Source: Rodentolepis nana (Eukaryota > Platyhelminthes > Cestoda > Cyclophyllidea > Hymenolepididae). From it: a stretch of 26,949 bases of DNA. The notes under the pieces are model-generated. The model was not told the origin of the DNA. It saw only the letters and a program-made list of their open reading frames with translations, and did no database searches. Of the stretch, positions 11,502-22,696 are shown piece by piece (position 1 is the stretch's first letter; the number at the start of each line of letters is the position of its first letter). The stretch spans positions 1-26,949 of the forward strand of contig UZAE01012674.1 in the NCBI GenBank assembly GCA_900617975.1, read 5' to 3'. The translations under genes and the position numbers were made by a program.

Positions 11502-12329
11502 ATGATTAAATCCATTATTATTTGTAATTGTAGCGGAAAACCGAGATTGATCAAATTTTATGATGAGAGCGTATGCTTATTTATTCCCCTCACTTGTTTT
11601 ATAATTCTATTAGACCGAATCGGAACAGCAAGCTTTTCTTCGTGAAACCTATGAACTACTTCATAAGCGATCGAATCGATCCTGTAATTTTCTAGAAATG
11701 TAAACGTTTGTTGTTTAAAGGGATTTATTTAGCACTGATTTTTAGAAAAGACAGTGAATATCGTGTAATTTATAGACAGTATTCTACAATCTATGTTATT
11801 TTCTGCATTGATTTATCAGAAAGCGAGTTGGGCGTACTTGACCTTATTCAGGTATTTGTGGACTTGCTGGACCGAACATTTGAAAATGTCTGCGAATTAG
11901 ATATTATTTTTAATTCGGACAAGGTGACACCATTCATTGTAATGTTACTGATTTTAGGTTCATTTTCTTTTGAATGAGCTTGTTTGTGGAGGTATTGTTC
12001 TAGAAACCAATTGTGCTGAAATTCTCAGACGAATGCAAGAACAAGATCAGATTGGAAAACTGTCCTCAGAAACCTCTACCCACACAAGCATTAGAAACTC
12101 GTCCAATATTTCGACAAAGTTGCTGTCGGGTGTTAAGGTTGGTTCAAGTTTCATTGCCTCTGTGGTTCCTTCTACCCTCAGTTCAGCTCGAGAATGGGCC
12201 TCACAGTTGTCGGCTTCTGCTCCCTCACTGCGCATATCCAACAGAACTGGTTTTCGTGATCTCAAAAACGATCCCACGTTTCATAGTACAAGTACTGATA
12301 CCGAAGAGACTGAGAAGATTTGCCTGTGA
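11502..12329 (+). CDS. AP3S: AP-3 complex sigma subunit
   Basis: Small (sigma) subunit of the AP-3 adaptor, which sorts cargo from endosomes to lysosomes and lysosome-related organelles on the cytosolic face of the membrane. Four exons join in phase to 234 residues: 11502-11570, 11614-11699, 11746-11923 and 11958-12329, with introns of 43, 46 and 34 nt. The start MIKSIII and then GKPRLIKFY match the sigma N-terminus. RETYELLHKR, CNFLE, VIYRQYSTIY, SESELGVLDLIQVFV, FENVCELD and GGIVLETN follow in the family order, and VIYRQY and SESELGILDL-type motifs favour AP-3 over AP-1 or AP-2. Two oddities: the usual glycine-rich loop after NFLE (GGLLIGG in animals) is replaced by a shorter IKDSEYR, and a Ser/Thr-rich tail of roughly 75-80 residues makes the protein about 40 longer than the usual 193. 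The ATG is chosen because it opens directly into the conserved N-terminus without an intron. Confidence 0.93.
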
Positions 12330-12904
12330 TGCATTGCGTGATAAGAAGACTTTCTGTCGGTGTTGTTGTTTGAGTGATTTGTGGATTGAGGTACATGTCT
12401 TTGCAGAATAATCTTGAATATTTGTTATTTCAATAATCTACGTCCGTTTTGTCCTCGTTGTAATTTGCATATTTGCAATGCATTTGTATTGGAAACCTTA
12501 GTTATTTTTTTGTGAGCATTATTATAATGTAAATAATGTAAATGCGAACCGTCAGTATTAAAGTGAGTTTAGTCAAGTGAGGAAAACAATTCTTGTTTTA
12601 GTTATATTTCTACATTCCTTGCTGACTCAGTAGTAACAGGTATGTTGTTTTTTATATTTGATTGGAAAATTCAATCGTGCCAACCTATTCCACTTACTGC
12701 AATTAAGATTTTCCCTAACATCGAACTTTGATGTTGCTCCTTAAACAACCTTATCAAATTCGTGCTCTCTGGAGTTTCGCTTCTGGTGATGCGATCACCT
12801 TTCGCTAATTTTGGTGACTGCACACTAAACCCAAAGTCATTTTAGTGTTCTTTACATGTCAAAACCCCATGTCTAATTAGAAGTTGCTCCACTTACAATG
12901 TTCG
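12330..12904. other. 3' flank of AP-3 sigma and intergenic DNA
   Basis: No gene seen. An ATTAAA hexamer at 12557-12562 is the nearest candidate polyadenylation signal, and I see no AATAAA close to the stop codon. Confidence 0.45.
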
Positions 12905-14541
12905 TTAAGCATTGAATATTTTTCCACACTGTGGGACGTGTTGTCTTCTCACTGCCTAACAACAAGTTGCCTCCAATGTTTGTTGAATGGATTTATCTTC
13001 CTTTCCATACTACAGAGTTCACGGAGATTGGAATGTTTTCGTCTTCAACTCTCAACTCAAGATGACGGCTACAGGATGCCGTTCGGAAAACCCCGAGACG
13101 CCTTCAAGACAGAAAGACTGGACTTTTTTGCAACTATGACATAGTCCATTTAGACTTTCTGTCTTTCTTACAACTCAATGCATCCACAAATTGACCAACT
13201 GAATTCCATACTATCTTAATGTTTTTGGAAAGGTGGTTTCTATGGCAGTTCTAAAGTTTTGTCGTCACCCTATTTATCAATAAGTATTTAATTTAACACC
13301 ACCAAAATACATGTTCAAGTTATAGTGAAAGTGCGTTTCTCTTTTTCATTTGCGTGATTCCAGTCAAGTTCATCAGATGTCCCCGGACTTCACTCATGTC
13401 AACACACATGCACTCATTATGGTGCGTGTTTACTCAGGCTAACTGTCGAGGTAATCCGACTCTGGTGCAAATGGACTCATGCCAAAATAGAGCATTTCAA
13501 TAAGTGTACCCTCTCAGTTCCCAATTAAGTGTTCACTTCCTCCCAGTATTTAAGGCGAGAATCAAAGAAAGAGCAATTTACTTGTTCCCAAATATTACAA
13601 CTTTTTTAGCCTTTAATTATATTTCCTCTGTTGGTGATCTTGACACAAAAAGATATAGAACAGTTTGCTCAGACACATTGTTGTGTAGCCCAATGCTTCA
13701 CGAATAAGCCTAGACTGGACTTCAACAAGATAAAGTAGTATGGAATGGTTCCTTAAATTGGCTAAGCTACCCCAATAATTTGGAGGAAACAGGGCACATG
13801 TTGTGAAAAGCCTTTATTGTGACTGTGTCACCAGCAGAGGGATTATTCTTTAAATGCAAGTTTGTCAGGCGTTGATCACGCCGTCGCCATTGGTCGTTGA
13901 TTGGCTAAGAGGTATCAGTGATCACGATCGCACATACTCTCTTGCGCCATCAGTGGCACGCTGACCGTTCCATAATGCTCGAGAGCACTTGTGTTACCTT
14001 AGTTCGGTGGGCTCCACAATTAGCGCTATCCATTCCTTGTGCTCTATTTCACTGGGCATTCAAAGGCAGGGGGGGGGGAGGTGGAGTAGAATGATTTGAT
14101 ACGGAAACTTAGTGAAGTAATAGGATGGTCCAGTGGGTAATTATTCGTGGACCTCGTATTATTCCAAAGCAAATAAATTAATTTTTCAATTGTTCTTTAT
14201 GACTTACGTGTTTCGTGAAACTGAACAATATTTTCAGAAAGTTACAACAGGCGTACAACCGAGCAATTTCTTCCGCAATTCCCTTTCATGGGACAGTGCC
14301 TCCAAAATTGTTTTGCTGGGATATTTCCTTCTTCCTTACGGAAAATCATGTTTGCCGAGCAACGGACTTTTTCACCAGATGATTGAGTTCTTCAGCTGCT
14401 CAATCACATCTGACATCTTTTTAATTAGATTAGCCAAGCTTCTATTAAATAACAAGAACAGACATAACCAGACCTTGGAAGAGCAGGCTTGCGTTCACTC
14501 AAGTTGCACTCTAATGACAACTCTACTGGGAAAAAATAATC
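12905..14541 (+). repeat. Dispersed 1.7-kb repeat, copy B
   Basis: Partner of copy A at 3305-5047, same orientation, 9.6 kb downstream. The block 13411-13715 is nearly identical to A and carries TTGGTGATCTTGACACAAAA and CAGACACATTGTTGTGTAG. The poly-G tract at 14069-14078 corresponds to 4483-4496 of A. Flanking regions differ, so the ends are approximate. The open frames at 12884-13144, 13504-13707 and 14133-14552 are not preserved in copy A and so are probably not genes. Confidence 0.75.
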
Positions 14542-15411
14542 TAGTATCTTGACTAAAATTAAATTACGTTGTTTTCTTAACACTCCTATTAGTACACACT
14601 TTCATGTGAAGCCAATCTTATTACAGTATAGTAAAAATAGAGTAAAATGAATTCATAAAATTGTTTCTGGATCATAATGATATAAAAGTACAAGTATAAA
14701 GCTGTCCCAAAGTCACAGCACCTCACTATATGACATCTACACTGCAGAAGAAAAATGATATATTACAGTAAATTATATATGCGTAGACATATTTTATAAG
14801 GAAATGTAAAAGGGTAATACTCAACTCCTTTAAAGGTATATTTAAATTCGCAAAATTTTAAATATATTTAAGCTCTCTTTTTGAAAGTATAATTAAATTC
14901 GATCCTAAAAATGAAAAGAATAATGTAGAAATAATGGCCATTTGTTGCACAAGTGATGAATTTATTGTAAAAAATATTAGATAATATAGTAAAAATAAAT
15001 CTGAAATGAATATAATGATTTTAAATTAGAGTAATATGTTTCTAATTTTCTTTTGAAGCATGATAGTGAATATCTCTCGAAAGACCACTATGTCATCAAA
15101 AAGAAAAATACTTAAAATTGTTCATAAGCTTTTTCCAATTAAAATCCGGTTTAGAAGAGGTAATAGGTTACAAAATAAGTTGGTTTGTCCTCAGTCAATT
15201 ATTATACAATTACTTCTATATAAAAACTAGCTAATATAGTTTTAAAAAATAATGCGGTAAAGGTTATTCTTATGAAATATAAAATAGTTGTTATCTTTTA
15301 GGAGTTATAAAAGCACAAAATTAATTTTTTTATAAGACTAATATTATTATTTTAATAATTTGTTTGTTTGAGCCACATTTTGTGCCGTCGGCGGTTCACT
15401 TGGACGTAATC
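14542..15411. other. AT-rich 5' flank of RPS4
   Basis: Very AT-rich, with no exon or repeat recognised. The sequence becomes GC-richer only in the last 40 bases (GTGCCGTCGGCGGTTCACTT), probably the RPS4 5' untranslated region and core promoter. Confidence 0.5.
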
Positions 15412-16307
15412 ATGGGTGTATGTTTTCCCGCCTGCGTTTATCATGCAAATTGGAAATGCTTTACCTGTTCTCTTATTTTTTAGGTACGCGGAAATAGGAA
15501 ACATTTGAAGCGTTTAAATGCCCCAAAGCATTGGATGCTTGATAAGTTGGGAGGCAACTTTGCCCCACGACCAAGCACCGGTCCTCACAAGCTAAAGGAG
15601 TGCCTTCCTCTTGCGATATTTCTCCGCAATCGTCTTAAGTATGCACTTTCTTATGATGAATGCACTAAGATCTTGGCACAAGGCCTCGTTCTGGTCGACG
15701 GTAAGGTCCGTACAGACAGGAAATTTCCAGCTGGTTTTATGGATGTCATTTCCATTCCACGCACTAAGGAACATTTCCGTCTTATTTATGATACGAAGAA
15801 GCGTTTTGCAATACACCGAATCCACGCCGATGAAGCTACCTACAAGCTATGCAAGATCCGCAAAGTCTTGGTAGGAGCTGGCAAAGTGCCCTACATTGTT
15901 ACTCACGATGGACGTACCATTCGATATGCCAACCCTGAGATTAAAGTTAACGATACCGTTCAGATCGATTTAAAAACTGGCAACATTCTTAACTTTATCA
16001 AATTCGAACCAGGTAAGGTAATTGTATTTTTGTGATTGGCTTTTTAGGCAATGTATGCATGGTCACGGGTGGCCATAACTTGGGTCGTGTCGGTGTCATT
16101 ACTGAGTGGGAACGTCATCCTGGTTCCGTCGAGATGGTTCACGTTCGTGACAATACCGGTCATCAATTCGTTACCCGCCTGAATAATATCTTCATTATTG
16201 GCAAGGCTAATAAGGCATGGATTTCGCTCCCCAAAGGCAAGGGTATTCGACTTTCGGTTCTGGAGGAGAGAGATCGTCGTCTTCGTGCACGAAGAGTTGG
16301 GCATTAA
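15412..16307 (+). CDS. RPS4: 40S ribosomal protein S4 (eS4)
   Basis: Component of the small cytosolic ribosomal subunit. Three exons join to 264 residues, against 263 in human: 15412-15417 (only ATG GGT), 15484-16012 and 16048-16307, with introns of 66 and 35 nt. The N-terminus reads [20 protein letters not shown], then [16 protein letters not shown]. The S4 RNA-binding region lies around residues 44-106 ([15 protein letters not shown] to [15 protein letters not shown]). The central domain includes DGRTIRY and [15 protein letters not shown] motif begins at [17 protein letters not shown] just after the second intron, and the end has [13 protein letters not shown]. The two-codon first exon is inferred from the GTATGT donor at 15418 and restores the family start. 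Another donor at 15416 would create an early stop. There are no frame defects, so this is an active gene and not a processed copy. Confidence 0.97.
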
Positions 16308-16324
16308 GTTCCTGTGTAATTTTG

Positions 16325-16330
16325 AATAAA
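16325..16330 (+). promoter_or_regulatory. Polyadenylation signal of RPS4
   Basis: AATAAA 17 nt after the RPS4 stop codon. The very short 3' untranslated region is usual for ribosomal protein genes. Confidence 0.75.
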
Positions 16331-16942
16331 TAGTATCGGAAACTGACAATACTCCTTTATTCTTATGAATTTAGTTATGATTATGTTGACTGGCATTTTG
16401 CCAGCATTATGAGTTCTCTAATTTTGGCATATATTTTTAAATGTACTAGTTGTTATCGGAAGTATTTATTGGTAATTTCGTTGTAATTAATCGCTTTTGA
16501 ATAGCCTTTCTATCAGCATCGATTATTTTGAGAAATATGAGCCCTTTTTGAGGTATAGTTCGGTTAAATCAACTAGATTTTTGTACAAGCTGGGTTGTTG
16601 ATTTGCTTCAGTAATGATATGAAATGGGTAGCTGGTATAATTAACAACCTAAGTATTGGAAAATCGAAAAGACCAGGGGATGTGTCTCGGCCCTTTTTTA
16701 CTTGGAGTGCTATGATCTTTAGGCAATTGTGAGGCAATCGGGCTTTGCTAGATTTTTAGACTGACCAGTAATGGTGCTGCGTTCACTAATTCGTCATTTT
16801 CTCCTTACTCTTGTTTATTCCAAATTGTCCAACCCAACTCGGGGTTCTCACTTGAAAGGCCTAATCTGTTTGTCATAGAAAGACCATTTGTTCAATAGGG
16901 AGATGTTGAACGCACTTTGACTGAATTAACTAAGAAATTTCG
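16331..16942. other. Intergenic DNA between convergent RPS4 and MRPS9
   Basis: No gene or repeat recognised up to the SINE-like copy. Confidence 0.5.
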
Positions 16943-17216
16943 GTGTGAGCGATTGACTTATCTCCACGTATGCTCGTGCGGCAAAAAGGTTTATAGACCG
17001 GCAGTTGACTTTGGGCTAAAAACTACCATGACTCCATGGTATACCATATTCTACCAATTTCACAGTACTCATCTTCCCTTTTCTCTGTCTTTGTCGGTCT
17101 CTTTTACATTTGGGAATCTATCTTCTGCTCAACCCTCTCTCGACTTCTAGTGACCGGTGTTCTTCCCCTCCGCGAAGTCCGAATTCAACTTAAGGGCTAA
17201 TAATAACCATCATAAG
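16943..17216 (+). mobile_element. SINE-like retroposon, copy 2 (diverged)
   Basis: Aligns with the family from GTGTGAGCGATTGACTTATC onward but lacks the conserved GGTGCACCCTGGG head block. The core GGCAGTTGACTT, the pyrimidine tract and AAGGGCTAATAATAACCATC are present, while the AAAT tail has been lost. It lies between the 3' ends of two convergent genes. Confidence 0.65.
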
Positions 17217-17542
17217 GTCACAACTGAACCTGCTCCAAGAGCAGAATCATCGCGCAACCAAAGTACGATTTTGTTCATTTTAAATAAGATTTAAAGACAG
17301 TAAAAATTCCTCTAGATAGCGCTGTTTCCGAGTACAACAAGAATACTGGATCCAGCTTCACCAAGAAGGTTTTTAAATGTATTAAGTTAAGATATTCACG
17401 TATGATTCTTATGAGGAAATCCCATTTTGCCACCTATTTTATTTACCATTGCGGTTGGGCAGACGCATCAGAGCAACAAAAGAAAAAGCAGCTTTTAATT
17501 AATGTAAGCTTTCTATTTATATAAAAAAAGTTGTGCCTGGGA
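17217..17542. other. 3' flank of MRPS9
   Basis: Nothing recognised apart from the candidate minus-strand polyadenylation hexamer at 17494-17499. Confidence 0.5.
17494..17499 (-). promoter_or_regulatory. Candidate polyadenylation signal of MRPS9
   Basis: ATTAAA on the minus strand, about 44 nt beyond the MRPS9 stop codon. No canonical AATAAA is closer. Confidence 0.45.
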
Positions 17543-19166
17543 TTAACGAGCCTTCCTAAAATAAAAAAACGAGCTTAATAATAGCGCCCTCTATAAACAA
17601 CAAACAAGGCACAATGATGTGAACTAACCAAATAGGTTTCTTACGAGCCTTCTTCTGGCCAGGCTTCTTGCGTTCAGAGAATCGGTCGTCTTGCGTGAGG
17701 AGGCCGGCTGCGCGCAATCGATTAAACCCCTGATCACCGGGTAGGAAACAAGCCAGGGCTCGAGCTACGGCCAATCGGAGGGCGTTTGCTTTCGAACTAT
17801 GCCCAGTTTCGGTATCACTTGAAATCTTGGCTACTACATCCACAGATCCCAGCATGCCTGGCAGATTCAAATTAAAATCGAAAATTTTAAGTGAGATATG
17901 CAACTAGAAACCATATACATAGATTTTTTCAGTGTGAGCACCTGTATATTGGAGAGGGAACATGATCTGTTCCCGATCACCAAGGTGGGGGAAGAACTCC
18001 AGAAGCCTCTTATCATTAACAATGAATTTCCCAGTTCCAGGTTGGGTCATTCTAAGCTCTGCAAAGGCATGTTTCTTCTGGCCAAAAGTGTCGATAAACC
18101 GACAGTTGGTGTCAGGATCTACATGAGGCTAGGGGTTTTAATAGAGGGTATGAAAGTTCACCAAACCTCTGGATAGGCTTCATCTGAGAAAGTTTCTTGC
18201 ACGGAGACTCGATAGGAATTGATGAAGCTTTCCGCATGCCATGCAAGAGGATGCTTTAAAAGAGTATCCATAACCCTTAACCAGCTTGCATACTAGAGAA
18301 TTGACAATTAAATGAAAGCGAGCCTACCATATCTTCAGTCAGAGGTTCTAACAGCTTCCGACTAAGCTGTTCCTTCGTAAGCCACACACTCGAGGCAACT
18401 ACACTAAAAACTCTTTAACAAGATGTCGAAAAAGGCATACATTGAGCGGGGATTTTTGAAACCAGTAAAATCTCGATCAATATATCCACGATCGAACAAA
18501 AGATTCAGCTCTTCAAACAAAGCACTGGCTTTCTACATATGCAAAGTATTTAGTCAAATATAATACTCATACATGCATAGCTTCAAAGTAGGCAGGTTTT
18601 CCGGTGTAGTAAAGATCATGAAAGGGCCTACCAGTTCTATCGAATTGAAGTTCTAAAAGCATTTTCATAAAAATTAAGTTAGATTTACTTTTCTTCTCAG
18701 GATAAATCCCTTCTGGTGGCTAAAAAGACAAAATAAAGTGAATGATGATAATACCTTAAGTTTTGGATGGGCATTCTTAGATTGAAGACCTGACGGAAAG
18801 AGATATCTGATTGCCTCATCAACTTGCTCTTGAGTGAAGGTGGCTGGATCATGGCCCATGAGTCGAGCCAGAAACTTTTTCCCATTTTCATACTTCACTC
18901 TTTCCTCCTCAAGCATATTTTCTGAAAGGTGACAGAATGTACTAAAAAGATGTAATACCATAGGCTTGGTAATTTTGTAAATAATATTCAATTGACGAAG
19001 TAATTGCAACTGATTTTGACCCTCTTCTCGTTAAGGGCGAGCTCGACACTGATGATAAGCGCTAATATTTAGTAAATTCAAATTTAGTTAGACTTACTTT
19101 TCCCACATTTGGATTTAATAAAAACCTAAAATGTGCAAACGCACACCGCGAGATTATTCGCGACAT
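17543..19166 (-). CDS. MRPS9: Mitochondrial small-subunit ribosomal protein S9 (uS9m)
   Basis: Nuclear-encoded protein of the mitochondrial small ribosomal subunit. Eleven exons on the minus strand join in phase to 390 residues (human about 396): 19166-19098, 19061-18959, 18921-18755, 18719-18689, 18652-18573, 18532-18441, 18403-18328, 18292-18167, 18128-17942, 17857-17629, 17555-17543. Exon 1 gives MSRIISRCAFAHFRF, an arginine-rich mitochondrial targeting signal. The metazoan MRPS9 extension follows: LMGHDPATFTQEQVDEAIRY, PPEGIYPEKK, RTGRPFHDLYYTGKP, VWLTKEQL. The S9 domain starts near residue 264 with GQKKHAFAEL, then PGTGKFIVND, LGDREQIMFPLQY, ANALRLAVARAL and the basic tail RKKPGQKKARKKPIWKAR. 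The last exon supplies only the end of the tail (KAR and stop). The frame is open upstream of the chosen ATG, so an earlier methionine is possible. The exon 8 donor (GTTTGG) is weak but required by the frame. Confidence 0.95.
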
Positions 19167-21759
19167 TTCAAGGCCGTTATACAACATTATATTTGCCATA
19201 AACCAACCGGCACCCGATTTTGTCGCAATTTGATTGTCCCAATACAAAATGCTTTGATCTACGCAATAACTGATACACTGATAAGAGTTTATTAGTAACA
19301 AAATATTGATCCAATTTTTTTAAAAATTAATATACATTGTACTTGCTATCTTATCAACTATTCGAGCGTTTAAACTACGTTGGTTTATTAAGTAATTTCA
19401 GGAGGTTTTAGCTTATCTTGTTTGTTATCTTCATCCAAGTGCGACAAGATTTCTATCAATACAAGTTGGTGTGAATATTGACTTATTGCGCCGAATGACT
19501 CCACTTAGAAGAGTTAACTTCACTAACTCTCCTTCACATTATTTCCTAAACATTCTCAATCAATTTCTCAATTTATAGTAAAAAAATTGAGCGAAAAGAT
19601 CGTCATAATCTTTAAAGCTGTGGTGGTGTATGTTACTCATTTCTATTATTCTGACTACTGTGAAAATACCGGTGCTAATTGCGACCTCATATAATTTCAA
19701 CAGCTATTCTCGCACCTCCCTTTCCTTTCTCTATTGAAAATTGACTAATAAAGTTATTTTTAAATCTTTTCTTTTCTTCTCATTAACTCAGTTACCTATT
19801 TCGACTTTTAAGGCATTAATGAGATACTGTATGCTTTTAAAATCATTGCCTAAATTGACCAAGGTAGGCATTCATTATAACTAATTGAATACTTCCCTTG
19901 TCTTGATATTTCCGGTTGAACCAGCAGGTGAGGAGGTTATAAGATTAACTGATAACCGATATTCAATTTTATATGATGAATAAGAGTGAACACTGATTTA
20001 TCAATTAATTGTGTACTCTGGTGGTTAACGTATTAGTCTGTAAAATCGAAAGTCACCTGTTCAAGATCCATTAATGAGATGAGATCCACATTGTTTTAAT
20101 TTAGTTAATAATGAGAGTGTTAGGATTCCATTTGCTCGTCATTTTGGGACGGTAATGCCACTCATTAACCCATGCTGACCTTCAGAAAGCTCATTCCAAA
20201 GTTGTATTTTCCACCTTCGTAACTATTATCTCACTTACTCAATCACCGCGTCCGTATGGCTCTTATAGAGGATCAACGTACTTAGAGAATTATTGGAAAG
20301 TATCCACCTATAAAGACCTTTAAGCGTTTGAGATAGAGAAAGAAGTTTGAAGGCTTTATTTTAATGTAAAGCTTGTGTTAACTCATTACCGTATGTTTTT
20401 TAATCGCTTACGTTCATCTAAGGAAGCGCTGACGAATCCTGTACCCAAATTAAATTTCAGGTAAAAATTGTTTGGTGTTTGTTATCTTCCTAATATGTAT
20501 ATTCGGCCTACCAGTAAATCAGCGTTTAATATTCTGTCTTTCATTGGCATATAGGCAGATTGACAGTTCGCGTGTTAGGATAACAAACTACCTGGACTTA
20601 CATTCTCAAACACTTGATTATGGTGTGATATACTTTTCAAATAGACATAAGTAATCGTTTTGGATAATAAAAAGGCAGAAACATAGCATTGTCCTTTCGC
20701 CATACTTTGATTCTATGGCTCAGTTAACAATAAATCTATTCCAACTGATCATTACTCCTCGTGCTTATTATTTGTTCTTTTGTGACAGATGCTCGTGTAG
20801 CTGAAGTCGTAAAGAGCACAAAGAAAGTCTCAGTACTAGTAAAGACAGAGGAATAAAACGAGGGCCATAGAATGTAACTGATTGGAAAGACAGTGAATAA
20901 ATGTGCCTTATCAACCTGAAACGTTAGTTCTAAGGCACCTTCAGAGTTGCATATCTTTAGATAAAAATGCTTATAGGCAGGTGAGATAGATGTAAGTAAT
21001 TTGGTATTCAAGTGGGCTGGAACGAGTGCATTTTGAAGAGTAGAATTATTGTTGGAAGACCACATTGATTGTCATTTTGATATAAGGATGATGATATGAC
21101 CTAATCAATGGATAGCATTTTCACCAGCCCCCATGATATCAAAAAAATAACTTTAGATCGCAGAAACAGTAAATCAGGATTGATTAATGATTATCAAATT
21201 GAGATACTTGAGCAAATATGCATAAGGTATTTATTGATGCACATTTCGCTAAGACAGTGATTCCTACCCGAAGAGCAAATGTGAGATAGTTTTAATTGTT
21301 TGCACCTATTACTCGCATATTTGCCACTTGGTAATAAGCTATCAGAGTATATGCCTAATCGTGGTACATACTTTGGTTGGCGAGCTCTATGTGTTTATTA
21401 ATTAAATTGCTTTAATATGCTTAATATTGGTGAAGTGTTTTGTCTGTGAGTGTAGACGCCAAGCAAATGTGATTTTGTAAGGCTGAAACTTTGGCCTGAT
21501 CCTCTTATCTTTCACTCGGAGGGCAATGCATTAAGATGCAAACTAGTGGAGTCCTGTCCTCTACAATTTATGACAGCCTCGTATTGTTCAATAGGTAAGA
21601 CCAGAAGGAAATTTTTTCCTTATAAGAAGAAGACAATCGTCTTTATAGAGAGTCTTAAAAGAAAGGTGAGCCAGAGGTGAGGATGTACTGAGCATTTAAA
21701 ATGTTTTAATTCGCAATGTGCTTTGAGCAGAATAATTTAACCTTTTCGTAGTTTGATCA
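19167..21759. other. Gene-free stretch upstream of MRPS9
   Basis: No conserved gene recognised on either strand. Only a tRNA-like relic at about 20012-20072 stands out. Open frames at 20472-20654 and on the minus strand at 20736-21065 match nothing I know. Confidence 0.45.
20012..20072 (+). other. tRNA-like sequence with Pol III A and B boxes
   Basis: TGGTGGTTAACGTATTAG (about 20019-20036) resembles the A box and D-arm of tRNA-derived SINE heads. GTTCAAGATCC (20059-20069) matches the B box GGTTCGANNCC at most positions. The spacing is right for a tRNA. I cannot fold a good acceptor or anticodon stem, so it is a tRNA pseudogene or the head of a tRNA-derived SINE, not a working tRNA. Confidence 0.35.
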
Positions 21760-22030
21760 ACTTATTTATATCAAATGACAGGCTTAATGTTGACAGAGTT
21801 GAGAGGAGGAACATCAAAGTCACAGTAATTAGAGTGGGGGGGGGGGGGATAGAAGAGTGATGTACATATGTAAAAGAGAGAGAGATACACAAAGGTAGAG
21901 AAAAAGGCAAAGATGAGTACTGTGAAAGTGGTAGAATATGACATACAGTGTGGTCATGGTAATTTGAAGTCAACTGCCAGTTTATAGACTTTTGCGCATG
22001 AGTGTACGTTGCCCAGGGTGCACCAAGTGG
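21760..22030 (-). mobile_element. SINE-like retroposon, copy 3
   Basis: Reads on the minus strand from CCACTTGGTGCACCCTGGGC through AACTGGCAGTTGACTTCAA, the pyrimidine-rich middle (including a long C tract) and GCCTGTCATTTGATATAAAT. Part of the 3' region present in other copies (the AAGGGCTAATGATAAC block) is deleted. A possible degenerate target duplication is too weak to claim. Confidence 0.75.
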
Positions 22031-22696
22031 ATCGACTGAAAGAGAATAGTGAAACTTTATCCATCGTATTTTGGAATCACCAAAAGAAAAGAGACATCGG
22101 ACTTTGAAGTTGTCCGTATTCATTCAAAAAACCCGTTGATTCCAGTTCTATAAATATTGGCGCAAAAGTAGTAACTATAGATGCTCCTATCTTTGTTAGA
22201 TAACCCTGGAGATTGTCTGAGTGTAGATTTAAATAATTGAGATGACAATTTCTCTTAATGTGACTTTTGGAATAATTGTAGACGTATGAAATCAATGTCA
22301 GAACCCATTAATCAGTTTGACCTAATGAGTGTGGGCTAGGAAATCCTTAAATCCAAAGACCAACATTTCCAAAATTTTATTAAGATTATGAAAAAGCAAA
22401 CTAAAAATCTCGTTTTCCGTCTATTTTAAAGCAATCCAGTGTTAAAATAATACAAAGCAAATTAAAGAACTCAAGTTCAAAGGCCACATATAAATTGAAG
22501 TTGGCAGGTGGACTCAAAGCCTCAAATAAGTCGTATTTCATTTAATTTCCGATTTCGTATGATATTTTCTAAAAAACCAAATCATTTTCCCACCCGGCAT
22601 AACGCAAATTTTCATAATACGTCTTCTAGGTTACCAAGCAAATTGTTACCCAGTGTCTATTGACAATTTTATTTCTAGGACAATTGGCTTTATCAT
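22031..22696. other. Gene-free stretch
   Basis: Nothing recognised on either strand. Confidence 0.5.

Noticed and set aside
11534..11570. A separate AP-3 sigma exon starting after the apparent acceptor TTGTAG at 11528-11533
   Set aside because: Reading straight through from the ATG at 11502 gives the conserved N-terminus in frame, so no intron is needed there.
12013..12411. 132-codon open frame overlapping AP-3 sigma
   Set aside because: It is an out-of-frame shadow of AP-3 sigma exon 4, whose own frame matches the family.
15592..16349. Open frames overlapping RPS4 (minus strand 15592-15825 and 16044-16349, plus strand 15611-15874)
   Set aside because: They are shadows of the RPS4 coding exons in other frames.
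20472..20654. Plus-strand open frame with an exon-like second half ending near a GTAATC donor
   Set aside because: No recognisable family, and the first half is merely hydrophobic AT-rich translation. The evidence is too weak for a gene.
20736..21065. 109-codon minus-strand open frame
   Set aside because: It matches no family I know, has no neighbouring exons, and a shorter plus-strand frame after an acceptor-like site at 20787-20788 looks equally plausible. Either may be chance.
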